From Bacteroidales bacterium (GTDB lineage: Bacteria; Bacteroidota; Bacteroidia; Bacteroidales; UBA932), in assembly GCA_017427885.1 (NCBI GenBank), contig JAFRRW010000013.1:1-64000 (forward strand): DNA of 64,000 bases. Reading direction: 5' to 3'. The translations under genes and the position numbers were made by a program. Below the pieces are notes generated by a model. The model saw only the letters and a program-made list of their open reading frames with translations. It had not been told where the DNA came from and made no database searches. Below are positions 56,063-64,000 of the stretch, piece by piece; the first letter of the stretch is position 1, and each line of letters starts with the position of its first letter.

Positions 56063-57328
56063 ATGTATTCAGATATTTTCGAGCGAATAGAAACCGGTTC
56101 GGCCGGTCCTATCGGCCAGTATTTTCAGCAGGGCTTCGGCTACTATATGTATCCGAGGCTGGAGGGTGAACTGGGCCCCCATATGATGTTCAACGGCATT
56201 CCTGTTCTCAACTGGAGCCTAAACAACTATCTCGGCCTGGCCAACCATCCCGAGGTGCGGAGGGTTGATGCAGAAGCCGCAGCCCAATGGGGCCTCGCGT
56301 ACCCGATGGGTTCAAGGATGCTCTCCGGCCACACCCGCTACCACGAGAAACTGGAGCAGATGTTCGCCAAGTTTGAGAAGAAGGAAGACGCTTTCCTCTT
56401 CAATTTCGGATATCAGGGTATCGTGAGCACCATCGACGCCCTGACCGGCAGGCACGACGTAATCGTGTATGACGCCGAGTGCCACGCCTGCCTCCTCGAC
56501 GGCATCCGTCTCCATCTCGGAGAGAAATACAAGTTCCGCCACAATAACATTGCCGATTTCGAGAAGGTCCTGAAGAAGGCCGAGGAAGTGGCCGCAGAGG
56601 GTGGTGGGGGAGTCCTCGTCATCACCGAAGGAGTGTTCGGAATGACCGGAGCGATGGGAATCCTTTCCGACATCGTTTCCCTGAAGAAGAAGTATCCTTT
56701 CCGCTTCCTCATCGACGACGCCCACGGTTTCGGCCTTATGGGCAAACACGGCAGGGGAACCAGCGAGGAGCAGGACTGCATGGACGGTGTAGACCTTTAC
56801 ATCGGCGCCTTTGCCAAGAGCATGGCTTCCATCGGAGGCTTCGTGGCAGGTCCCCGCGCCATCATCAACTACCTCAGGGCCAACCTTCGCAGCCAGATGT
56901 ACGCCAAGAGCCTTCCGATGCCCTTCGTGCTCGGAAACATCAAGAGGATGGAGATCATCGACTCTCCCGAGGGAGATGAACTCAGGGCCAAGTGCAAGGC
57001 CATTACCAACGCCATTCAGGACGGTTTCCGCAAGGAAGGTTTCGACATCGGAGAGGCCCAGGCCTGCGTAACTCCCATCCACATCAAGGGAGGAATCGGC
57101 CAGGCCACGAAGATGGCCAAGGACCTGAGGGAGAATTACAAGATTTTCTGCTCGATGGTGATATATCCCGTCATCCCGAAGGGAATGATCATCTTCCGCA
57201 TCGTTTCCACCGCCGTTCATACGATGGAGGACGTGGAATACACCCTCAACGCTTTCAAGGAGATAAAGGCGAAACTGGACGCCGGAGCCTATGACGGCGA
57301 AGACATCGCCGCAATGACGATAGAGTGA
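56063..57328 (+). CDS. PLP-dependent alpha-oxoamine synthase, probably serine palmitoyltransferase
   Basis: Condenses an amino acid with an acyl-CoA. The 421-residue protein belongs to the group with KBL and serine palmitoyltransferase. It has NNYLGLANHPEV, GSRMLSGHTRYHEKLE, the PLP-stacking DAECHACLLDG, the aspartate motif LIDDAHGFGLMG and the PLP lysine in FAKSMASIGGF. The closest form I know is the Bacteroidetes type annotated as serine palmitoyltransferase or 2-amino-3-ketobutyrate CoA ligase. The overlapping SDR gene supports sphingolipid synthesis. Start at ATG 56063; an earlier start at 55994 would read 23 codons from the repeat. Confidence 0.85.
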   Translation: MYSDIFERIETGSAGPIGQYFQQGFGYYMYPRLEGELGPHMMFNGIPVLNWSLNNYLGLANHPEVRRVDAEAAAQWGLAYPMGSRMLSGHTRYHEKLEQMFAKFEKKEDAFLFNFGYQGIVSTIDALTGRHDVIVYDAECHACLLDGIRLHLGEKYKFRHNNIADFEKVLKKAEEVAAEGGGGVLVITEGVFGMTGAMGILSDIVSLKKKYPFRFLIDDAHGFGLMGKHGRGTSEEQDCMDGVDLYIGAFAKSMASIGGFVAGPRAIINYLRANLRSQMYAKSLPMPFVLGNIKRMEIIDSPEGDELRAKCKAITNAIQDGFRKEGFDIGEAQACVTPIHIKGGIGQATKMAKDLRENYKIFCSMVIYPVIPKGMIIFRIVSTAVHTMEDVEYTLNAFKEIKAKLDAGAYDGEDIAAMTIE

Positions 57329-58152
57329 TGGACAGGGCCGCCTTCTTCCGCGACAAGGTGATAATCGTCACCGGGGCCAGTTCCGGAATCGGGCTGGCGG
57401 CCGCGAGGCTGTTCGGCAGCTACGGCGCCAGGGTGGTGATGGCCGCAAGGCGGCTGGAGGCCCTGGAGGCCGAGGCCCCTTCAGTGTCCGCGGATCCAGG
57501 GAAGGTCCTTTGCGTGAAGGCCGACGTGAGCGTGGAGGATGATTGCAGGAATCTGATCGAGAAGACAGTGGAGAGGTTCGGGGGGATAGACATCCTCGTC
57601 AACAATGCGGGGGTGTCTATGAGGGCTATGTTCAAGGATCTGGACCTCAAGGTGATACGTACCCTGATGGATGTGAATTTCTGGGGTACGGTGCAGTGCA
57701 CCAAGTACGCCCTCCCGTGGCTCCTGAAATCGAAGGGTTCGGTGGTCGGAGTCATTTCCATCGCCGGCTACTCGGCCCTTCCGGCCCGCACCGGCTATTC
57801 CTCCTCGAAATACGCCGTGCGCGGATTCCTCGACACCTTGAGGATAGAACACCTGAAGGACGGCCTCAACGTACTCGTTTTCGCTCCCGGATACACCAGT
57901 TCCAATGTCCGCAACGCGGCCCTTACCGCAGACGGAAGCCCCCAGGGCAGGACTCCTCTCGAAGAGGGGAAACTGATGAGCGCCGAGGAATGTGCCTCTC
58001 GCCTGGCTACGGCCCTATGCAAGAGGAAATCCCAGGTGATCCTCACCGGACTGGGGAAGGCTACCGTGCTGGCGCACAGGCTTTTCCCGCGCCTTACCGA
58101 TAAGTTGACCTACAGTTTCATAGCCCGCGAGGCGGACAGCCCTTTCAAATAG
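57328..58152 (+). CDS. Short-chain dehydrogenase/reductase, possible 3-ketosphinganine reductase
   Basis: NAD(P)-dependent reductase of the classical SDR family. The 274 residues contain the cofactor motif TGASSGIG (about 13-20), NNAG (about 91-94), the catalytic serine region ISIAGYSAL and YxxxK as YSSSKYAV. The start overlaps the stop of the oxoamine synthase by one base (TGATG). If that enzyme makes 3-ketosphinganine, this reductase would be suited to the next step, reduction of the ketone. This pairing is inference; SDR substrates cannot be read from sequence alone. Confidence 0.85.
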   Translation: MDRAAFFRDKVIIVTGASSGIGLAAARLFGSYGARVVMAARRLEALEAEAPSVSADPGKVLCVKADVSVEDDCRNLIEKTVERFGGIDILVNNAGVSMRAMFKDLDLKVIRTLMDVNFWGTVQCTKYALPWLLKSKGSVVGVISIAGYSALPARTGYSSSKYAVRGFLDTLRIEHLKDGLNVLVFAPGYTSSNVRNAALTADGSPQGRTPLEEGKLMSAEECASRLATALCKRKSQVILTGLGKATVLAHRLFPRLTDKLTYSFIAREADSPFK

Positions 58153-58174
58153 GAGAGAGGCGGGTAACAATCTT

Positions 58175-60226
58175 ATGGAGATGAATAAGACCGGACTTCT
58201 GAACAAATCCAATGTCTATCTGCCCCTGGCGGTTCTTTTCGTCATACTCGTGCTGATCCTCCCGAGGAGCGCGAAGTTCAATTTCAATTACAGGAAGGGG
58301 TCTCCCTGGGCCTACGAAACCCTCGTGTCCCAGTTCGATTTCCCCATCCTTAAGACACAGGAGCAGCTTCAGGAGGAAAGATCCCGAGCCGGTTCCAGCA
58401 TCATTCCCTATTACCGCTATTCCGGCGAGGTGGTCAGCAAGAGTATCAAAGACGCCGAGACCATCGACCTCGGGGCCCATTCGGCCCTGCGGCCTTCCAT
58501 CGTCATCGCAATAAGGGATATATATGCTAAGGGAGTCATTTCGGACGAAGGGGTGAAGGTAGGCAGGAACTCCGATATCTCCAACGAGGTCATTTTCATA
58601 CAGAAAGACAAGAGGGCGGCCAAATATCCACTGACTGAAATCTACAAGGAGTCCGACGCCAGGGCCAAGCTCCTGGCCGATCTCGGTGCGAAGCATCCCG
58701 ACTTCAATATGGACTCCATCTGCAGGGCGGCCCGCCTTTACGACCTCATCACCCCCAACCTTGTGTTCGACAGGCAGACCACCAGCCTGGTCCACGAGGA
58801 GAGCGCGAATTACATTTCCCCCACGATGGGTTATGTGAGTGCCGGTGACCTCATAGTTTCCAAGGGGGAGATCGTGACGGGCGAGATCGCCCAGATGCTG
58901 GATTCATACAAGGAGGAATACGAGGCCAGCATGGGATACGGAGGCCCCAGGATCCTTTTCTGGCTCGGCAACGCCCTCATAGCCCTTGCCCTCGTATTCA
59001 TAATATATGCAGTAATCCGATTCTCCAACCCTGCGATTTTCAGCCAGAAGAACAAGTATCTGTACATCTTGTTGATATTCCTTCTGGCCACCATAGGTGC
59101 CCTTGCGGTGGAAAGGACCAACTCATCCTTCCTCTTCATGGTACCCTTCACCCTTACTGCCATCTACCTCCAGGCCTTCTTCAAGAACAACCTGGTGGTC
59201 CCCGTGTGCATCATCTCCCTTCTGCCGCTGTTGATTTTCGCCAGGGACGGGGTGGAACTTTTCACGATGTTCCTCGTGGCCAGCATGGTTTCCCTCCTGA
59301 CTTTCAAGTATTTCAGCAAGGGGTGGCTCCAGTTCATCTCCGCCTTCATAGTCTTCCTCTCCCTGGTGGTGACCTATTTCGGCTTCCGGTTCATAGACGC
59401 CCTGAACGGAAACGTCTATCAGGCGCTGCTCTATCTCTTTGTGGGATCGATGCTTTCGGTTGCCGGTTACCCCCTGATATTCCTGTTTGAGAAAGTGTTC
59501 AACCTGGTGTCCAACTCCCGCCTTACGGAACTCTGCGACACCAACAACCCTCTCCTTCGCCGTCTCGAGCGCAGCGCCGCCGGCACCTTCCAGCATTCCC
59601 TCCAGGTGATGAACATGGCAGACGCGGTGGCCAGGGCCGTGGGTGCGAATATCCCGGAAGTCAGGGCCGGAGCCCTCTACCACGACATCGGCAAGATGGA
59701 GAACCCCCTCTGTTTCATCGAGAACGAGTCCCTCCTGCCGGACGGCGTCCATTATCACGACAACTTGAGTCCTGCAGAGAGCGCCCGTCTGATCACGAAG
59801 CACGTTCCCGACGGCCTCGCCCTTGCCGAGAAATACAAGCTCCCCGAGGTCATCAGGGAATTCATCAGAACCCATCACGGGACGACCAGGACGGCGTTCT
59901 TCTACAGCAAATACATCAATGAAGGGGGAGACCCGGCCAATGAAGCCGATTTCTGTTACGATGGGGCCAAGCCTTCCACCAAGGAGCAGATCATCCTAAT
60001 GGTGTGCGACTCGGTAGAGGCTGCGTCACGTTCGCTGAAAGATTTCTCGCCGGACAGCGTTTCCGCCTTCGTCAGGGGTATGGTGGATTCGAAAATGAAG
60101 GCAGGACAGTTCGAGAATGCCGACATCTCGATCAGGGACATCAACACCATCGTCTCCGTCCTGGAAAAATGGCTGCTGCAGTCCCATCACGCAAGGATCG
60201 AGTATCCAAAAGAAATTAATAATTAA
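58175..60226 (+). CDS. 7TM-HD phosphodiesterase (PgpH-like), probably cyclic-di-AMP hydrolase
   Basis: A 683-residue membrane protein: one N-terminal helix (about 10-28), an extracytoplasmic domain, then seven membrane helices (about 265-455) and a C-terminal HD domain. Metal residues are visible in TFQHSLQVMNMAD, LYHDIGKM and the EFIRTHHGTT segment. This arrangement is the 7TMR-HD/PgpH family, whose characterised members degrade cyclic-di-AMP. No DNA-binding or cyclase gene is nearby. It lies 22 bases after the SDR gene and 13 before the trigger factor gene. Confidence 0.92.
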   Translation: MEMNKTGLLNKSNVYLPLAVLFVILVLILPRSAKFNFNYRKGSPWAYETLVSQFDFPILKTQEQLQEERSRAGSSIIPYYRYSGEVVSKSIKDAETIDLGAHSALRPSIVIAIRDIYAKGVISDEGVKVGRNSDISNEVIFIQKDKRAAKYPLTEIYKESDARAKLLADLGAKHPDFNMDSICRAARLYDLITPNLVFDRQTTSLVHEESANYISPTMGYVSAGDLIVSKGEIVTGEIAQMLDSYKEEYEASMGYGGPRILFWLGNALIALALVFIIYAVIRFSNPAIFSQKNKYLYILLIFLLATIGALAVERTNSSFLFMVPFTLTAIYLQAFFKNNLVVPVCIISLLPLLIFARDGVELFTMFLVASMVSLLTFKYFSKGWLQFISAFIVFLSLVVTYFGFRFIDALNGNVYQALLYLFVGSMLSVAGYPLIFLFEKVFNLVSNSRLTELCDTNNPLLRRLERSAAGTFQHSLQVMNMADAVARAVGANIPEVRAGALYHDIGKMENPLCFIENESLLPDGVHYHDNLSPAESARLITKHVPDGLALAEKYKLPEVIREFIRTHHGTTRTAFFYSKYINEGGDPANEADFCYDGAKPSTKEQIILMVCDSVEAASRSLKDFSPDSVSAFVRGMVDSKMKAGQFENADISIRDINTIVSVLEKWLLQSHHARIEYPKEINN

Positions 60227-60239
60227 CCATCGATAGATA

Positions 60240-61556
60240 ATGAAGATTGAAAAGAAACAGATTGACGATCTCAATCTCCAGGTGACACTGGACATCGCCG
60301 CCGAAGACTATGCGGCGATCGAGAAGAAGAAGCTCAACGAGCGTTTGAGAAACACGGAACTCAGGGGTTTCCGCAAGGGTAAGGCCCCTATGTCCCTGAT
60401 ACAGAAGTTGTATGGAGAGCAGACCCTCGTGGAGAGCGTCAATACCGTGGTAGGCGAAGAGCTCGACAAACTCATCCAGGACAACAACCTCAGCATACTC
60501 GGCGAACCTCTCGCCAGCGAGGACCAGCCTAAGAACGAATGGGAATCCGGCAAGGATTTCACCTTCAAGTTCGACATCGGCCTGGCCCCCAAGCTGGATT
60601 TCGACGTCACCGAGGCCGACACCGTTCCCTATTATGACATCACCGTCACCGAGGCCGCGAAGAAGGAGATGAAGGCGAATATGCTCAACCAGATGGGTTC
60701 GATGCAGGAAGGTGAGGCCGCCGGGGAGGACGATTACGTGATAGCCGACATCGACAACGGGTCGCACAAGGCGGAGAACGTGTACGTGTCCATCAGGAAC
60801 GTCGCCGGAGACGCCCACGCCAAGTTCCTCGGCGCCAAGGCAGGAGATGTCGTCGAGGTGAATGTCAACGAGGCCTTCGAGAACGAGACCGACAGGGCTT
60901 CGATGCTCAAGGTCAAGAAGGACGACCTCGCCACATTGGATCCCGTCTTCAAGTTCACCATCGTGAACGTCAAGACCTTCGTTCCCGCCGAGGCCGACAC
61001 CGAGACCTTCGACAGGCTGTTCGGGGAAGGGAAGGTGAAGGATGATGCGGAATTCACCGAGGCTGTCACCGAGAGGCTCAAGGCCAACTACAAAGAGGAG
61101 GCCGACTACCGCCTTTCCAAGGACATCAGGGATTATCTGGTGGAGAAGGCCGGCGTCACCCTCCCGGAAGAGTTCCTGAAGAGGTGGCTGGTGGATGCCA
61201 ACGAAGGCAAGTTCACCAAGGAGGATATCGAAAAGGATTTCGATGCCTTCAAGCAGGATTTCAAATGGGACCTCGTGAGGGGTTACCTTATGGACAAGTA
61301 CGGTCTGAAGGTTGAGGAGAAGGAAGTCGAGGAGGCCGCCAGGGCCTACACCGCCTACCAGTATGCGATGTATGGGATGGGGAACGTTCCCGACGAGATT
61401 CTCGATGATGCCGCCAAGCGGGTTCTTTCAGACCGGAAGCAGGTCCGAAGGATGATCGAGAACGTCGAGGACCGAAAGGTTATCGACGCCGTCCGCGAGA
61501 AGATCAAGCTTGCGCACAAGAAGATCACCGTTGCCAAATTCCGCGAACTTAAATAA
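60240..61556 (+). CDS. tig: Trigger factor
   Basis: Ribosome-bound chaperone that receives nascent chains. The 438-residue protein has the ribosome-binding signature GFRKGKAP (about 43-50) in the N-terminal domain, a middle domain that does not show an intact FKBP-type isomerase site, and a helical C-terminal chaperone domain (VEEAARAYTAYQYAMYG and VRRMIENVEDRKVID). This is the usual Bacteroidetes form, in which the middle domain is divergent. The neighbours, clpP/clpX in many bacteria, are not seen downstream. Confidence 0.92.
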   Translation: MKIEKKQIDDLNLQVTLDIAAEDYAAIEKKKLNERLRNTELRGFRKGKAPMSLIQKLYGEQTLVESVNTVVGEELDKLIQDNNLSILGEPLASEDQPKNEWESGKDFTFKFDIGLAPKLDFDVTEADTVPYYDITVTEAAKKEMKANMLNQMGSMQEGEAAGEDDYVIADIDNGSHKAENVYVSIRNVAGDAHAKFLGAKAGDVVEVNVNEAFENETDRASMLKVKKDDLATLDPVFKFTIVNVKTFVPAEADTETFDRLFGEGKVKDDAEFTEAVTERLKANYKEEADYRLSKDIRDYLVEKAGVTLPEEFLKRWLVDANEGKFTKEDIEKDFDAFKQDFKWDLVRGYLMDKYGLKVEEKEVEEAARAYTAYQYAMYGMGNVPDEILDDAAKRVLSDRKQVRRMIENVEDRKVIDAVREKIKLAHKKITVAKFRELK

Positions 61557-61567
61557 TTGAAAATCTG

Positions 61568-62197
61568 ATGAAAAGGTTTTTCTGTCTGATCCTGTCCCTG
61601 GCATTCGCCGCCTGCGCTTTCGGTCAGACCGCCGAGGAAATCGTCGCCAGGATGGACGAGAACATGGCGCAATATGATGAGAAGGACGGGGTTTCCCTTG
61701 TGATGGATATAAAGATGCCGATTATCGGTACGTTCAGCACGAAGGCCTATACCCGGGGGGACAAGACCCGTATGGAAATGAGCAAGGCAGGTGCCGAGTT
61801 CATTGTCTGGAAAGACGGGGATACGGAGTATACGTACGATGTCACAAAGAAGGAAATCGAGATAAAGAATTCCTCTCCCGCCAAGGACTCCTCAGACGGA
61901 GGAGACGTGGAAATGTTCAACGGCATCACCGAAGGTTATGACGTCTCCATCAAGAAGGAAACGCCTACGGCCTGGTACATCACCTGCAAGAAGTCCAGGT
62001 CAAATACCGAGAAGGATGACCCGAAGACGATGGACCTGGTCGTGGCAAAAGGCACTTACGAGGCCTTGAGCCTGAGCGTTAAGAAGTCCGGAATCACGAT
62101 AACCCTCAGGGACCTCAAATACGGGGTGACCGAAAAACAGGTCACCTTCAATCCCGCCGACTATCCCGACGCGACGATAATTGACAAGAGGCAGTAG
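61568..62197 (+). CDS. LolA-like outer-membrane lipoprotein carrier family protein
   Basis: A 209-residue exported protein (signal to about AFGQ) of the LolA/LolB-fold type: AEEIVARMDENM at the mature N-terminus and the half-barrel strands SLVMDIKMPIIGTFSTKAYTRGDKTRMEM, then FIVWKDGDTEYTYDVTKKEI. It could carry lipoproteins across the periplasm or bind another lipid. Paralogues are common in Bacteroidetes, and which is the true LolA cannot be decided here. It is 11 bases downstream of tig and converges on the beta-helix gene. Confidence 0.82.
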   Translation: MKRFFCLILSLAFAACAFGQTAEEIVARMDENMAQYDEKDGVSLVMDIKMPIIGTFSTKAYTRGDKTRMEMSKAGAEFIVWKDGDTEYTYDVTKKEIEIKNSSPAKDSSDGGDVEMFNGITEGYDVSIKKETPTAWYITCKKSRSNTEKDDPKTMDLVVAKGTYEALSLSVKKSGITITLRDLKYGVTEKQVTFNPADYPDATIIDKRQ

Positions 62198-62216
62198 TCC
62201 AGGAGAATAAACAATA

Positions 62217-64000
62217 TCAGTACCTTCCGATCCTGTCCAGTGGCAGCGGCTCGAAACCGGGACAATCTTTGAATAAAGGCGCGTCTTTCCGCAGCGTGTA
62301 GTTTCCGTTGTCAGGGTCGACGAATACTTTCTTCATCATATCCATCTTATAGACGGCATTGCCGGAAACATCGCTGAAACGGCGGACGCGTTCGTCAATC
62401 CTGCCTATGTTCCCGTCCTGGTTTATGATCAGATTCCTGGTCACCCTGCTGTATGCTGGATTGGTCAGGTATCCGGGGTCTTCCTTGGCATCAAAATCCT
62501 CACCTATCCTCTGAATCTGCGGGAAGGCTTTTCTCCACACTTCATTGTGCAGAGAAGCGAGGAGAGCCTTGGTCATCGATATGGCGACGCGGTTGCTCTC
62601 GTCCGTGAGCGTAAACCATCCGATGTCAAATCCGCGCTGGTCATATTGGATGGCCGTGTCATTGGTGTTGACGATTATGTTGTCATATACGTCCAGGTCC
62701 CTGCCACCCCCCAGATGCAGCGCACGCATAGGAACGTTTACAAGCAGATTCCCATATATGGTCTGGCCGGAAAGGGCGTCATCCATATAGATACCGTTGG
62801 GCTTGTATCCTTTTCCACCGACGTCATAGATACAGTTGTACCTGATCACATTACCGTACATCACCCAGCTGGCGCCGCTGTAAATCGCTCCGGCGTCGTG
62901 TGAGAGTAGGCACACGTCGTGGATCAGATTGTATTCGATAATGTGATTGTTGCCGGAATAGGTGATCGCTTCGTGTGGGGTGTTGAACATCTCGTTGTGC
63001 GAGCAGACGTTTCCGACACCTCTCAATGTGACTCCGGGCTGATATGTGTAATAGACTTCAGCCCAGTCGTGTATCAGGTTGTTGTCCACGACGTTTCTGC
63101 CCGGCCTGAGCGTTTCGGTATCACCTCCTTCCGCGATGATTCCACCCTTGCCTGTGTGGGTTATCTCATTCTCCGATACGAGGTTGTCGTTGCCGGACAG
63201 AATGGTGGCATTACCGCCTACGCATTTGATCAGGCAATGACTCAAGGTGTTATGCGACCCCTTGACTGACACGGCATCGCCCCTGGAACCCTTGATGGTG
63301 AGATTTGAAAACACGAGGTGGTCCGCGTTTTCGACCGAAATGACTGGCTCGGTGGATAGAGAGAGGTCAATAGAGGCCTGCCCGAAACCTTCAAGGGGAT
63401 AAAGATACAGCACGTCCGCGGTGCGGTCCAGGTACCACTCTCCCGGGGAAGTGAGTTCTTCGAGGCAGTTATAGAAATAATACGGGGAATGGCTGATCCT
63501 CTGTCCGTAGAATGACGTATATGCGAGTTGCATTTCACCGCTGTCGGCGTTGAAATATTTGATTGGAGATGAAGCGTCCGCCCAGTCGACTGAGAAATAA
63601 TTGAATACCCATACGTCGTCGAGCGTCTTCCATCCGTCTATGCGCCCTACCACATCCTCCGGCAGCCGGTAGACCTCGCTTTCAGGATTGATGACATTCT
63701 CCCAGTCCGGATTCGAAATGCTCGGACCGGAGAGGCAGTGGATTCCGTCACGTACGATGCAGCCGTTGTCCTCGAGATACAGCCATCCGGTGTCCGGGTA
63801 TCGCGCGAGCGGCATACGTATGTCATTGATGAACAGTTCACAGAAAAGAGGGCCTGTCGTATCCCCGGTATATTTCGCAGCGGTGTTGTATGTCCCGATG
63901 GCATACATCCGGCCGCAATCGTCCGATGATATGCCAAGTTTTTTCAACGGAAGGCATAAGACCTTCTTCCTCACATCTTTCTGCAGTCTTGAAAGAATCT
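62217..64000 (-). CDS. Right-handed beta-helix protein, 5' end outside window
   Basis: The reverse frame is open to the window edge (reads ILSRLQKDVRKKVLCL at its left end), so the N-terminus lies beyond 64000; a GTG at 63974 is an artificial start. About 594 residues are visible. After a domain with LFINDIRMPLARYPDTGW comes a long parallel beta-helix with N- and G-rich rungs (HLVFSNLTIKGSRGDAVSVKG, NVVDNNLIHDWAE, NNHIIEYNLIHDV, GNVIRYNCIYDVGGKG). Such proteins are pectate-lyase-like or glycan-binding. No catalytic motif can be assigned with confidence. It converges with the LolA-like gene. Confidence 0.82.
   Translation of the reverse strand, partial: ILSRLQKDVRKKVLCLPLKKLGISSDDCGRMYAIGTYNTAAKYTGDTTGPLFCELFINDIRMPLARYPDTGWLYLEDNGCIVRDGIHCLSGPSISNPDWENVINPESEVYRLPEDVVGRIDGWKTLDDVWVFNYFSVDWADASSPIKYFNADSGEMQLAYTSFYGQRISHSPYYFYNCLEELTSPGEWYLDRTADVLYLYPLEGFGQASIDLSLSTEPVISVENADHLVFSNLTIKGSRGDAVSVKGSHNTLSHCLIKCVGGNATILSGNDNLVSENEITHTGKGGIIAEGGDTETLRPGRNVVDNNLIHDWAEVYYTYQPGVTLRGVGNVCSHNEMFNTPHEAITYSGNNHIIEYNLIHDVCLLSHDAGAIYSGASWVMYGNVIRYNCIYDVGGKGYKPNGIYMDDALSGQTIYGNLLVNVPMRALHLGGGRDLDVYDNIIVNTNDTAIQYDQRGFDIGWFTLTDESNRVAISMTKALLASLHNEVWRKAFPQIQRIGEDFDAKEDPGYLTNPAYSRVTRNLIINQDGNIGRIDERVRRFSDVSGNAVYKMDMMKKVFVDPDNGNYTLRKDAPLFKDCPGFEPLPLDRIGRY

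Overview
The window is a gene-dense chromosomal segment (44 protein genes called, no tRNA, rRNA or CRISPR seen) from a high-GC member of the Bacteroidales, probably an uncultured gut or rumen lineage. Evidence: the Bacteroidetes-type promoter (TTTG, about 19 bases, TAnnTTTG) stands before many genes; glycan-degrading families typical of the phylum (GH92, GH106, GH28), secreted proteins ending in AQ signal cleavage sites, an S9B dipeptidyl peptidase, and an oxoamine synthase of the Bacteroidetes serine-palmitoyltransferase type are present.

Layout. 1-3031: ATP-type PEP carboxykinase (cut by the window start) and RecQ, divergent. 3068-9237: a secreted glycan-degradation group (GH92 alpha-mannosidase, small barrel protein, GH106 alpha-rhamnosidase lipoprotein). 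9238-9681: a GC-rich, palindrome-rich non-coding stretch. 9682-16567: an exported 2132-residue SpvB/YD-repeat (Rhs) polymorphic toxin whose AT-rich tail carries an HEYGH metalloprotease-like motif, followed by a small AT-rich lipoprotein that is the obvious immunity candidate. 16706-33245: housekeeping and transport (nucleoside kinase, CCA-adding enzyme, Xer-type recombinase, HPF, HolA, NatAB-like exporter, a 5'-nucleotidase split in two genes, GlnS, YicC, HAMP-only sensor, TrkH, RecD-like helicase). 33220-38853: a leftward run (DPP IV, M48 protease, THUMP-like methyltransferase, nucleoside deoxyribosyltransferase-like protein, CDF transporter). 38960-47566: phosphoglucomutase, then a pectin-directed group (three GH28-type proteins, one without catalytic residues, an alpha/beta hydrolase and a GH106-like lipoprotein). 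47570-62197: Nth, FtsE, TPR protein with outer-membrane partner, GyrB, sphingolipid-type synthase and reductase, 7TM-HD phosphodiesterase, trigger factor, LolA-like protein. 62217-64000: a beta-helix protein cut by the window end.

The most unusual signal is a repeated, folded DNA/RNA element found three times (28378-28491, 37101-37258, 55918-56045). The copies share a core but each is enclosed by its own long inverted-repeat arms, unrelated in sequence between copies. Inside the core at least one helix shows compensatory base changes between copies. One copy lies in the glnS leader, one between gyrB and the oxoamine synthase, and one inside a methyltransferase reading frame, where it adds about 50 residues in frame. 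This looks like a mobile or structured-RNA family whose arms are made from target DNA. A fourth hairpin with 18-bp perfect arms (16578-16653) sits just downstream of the toxin/immunity pair and has a similar plan but a different core.
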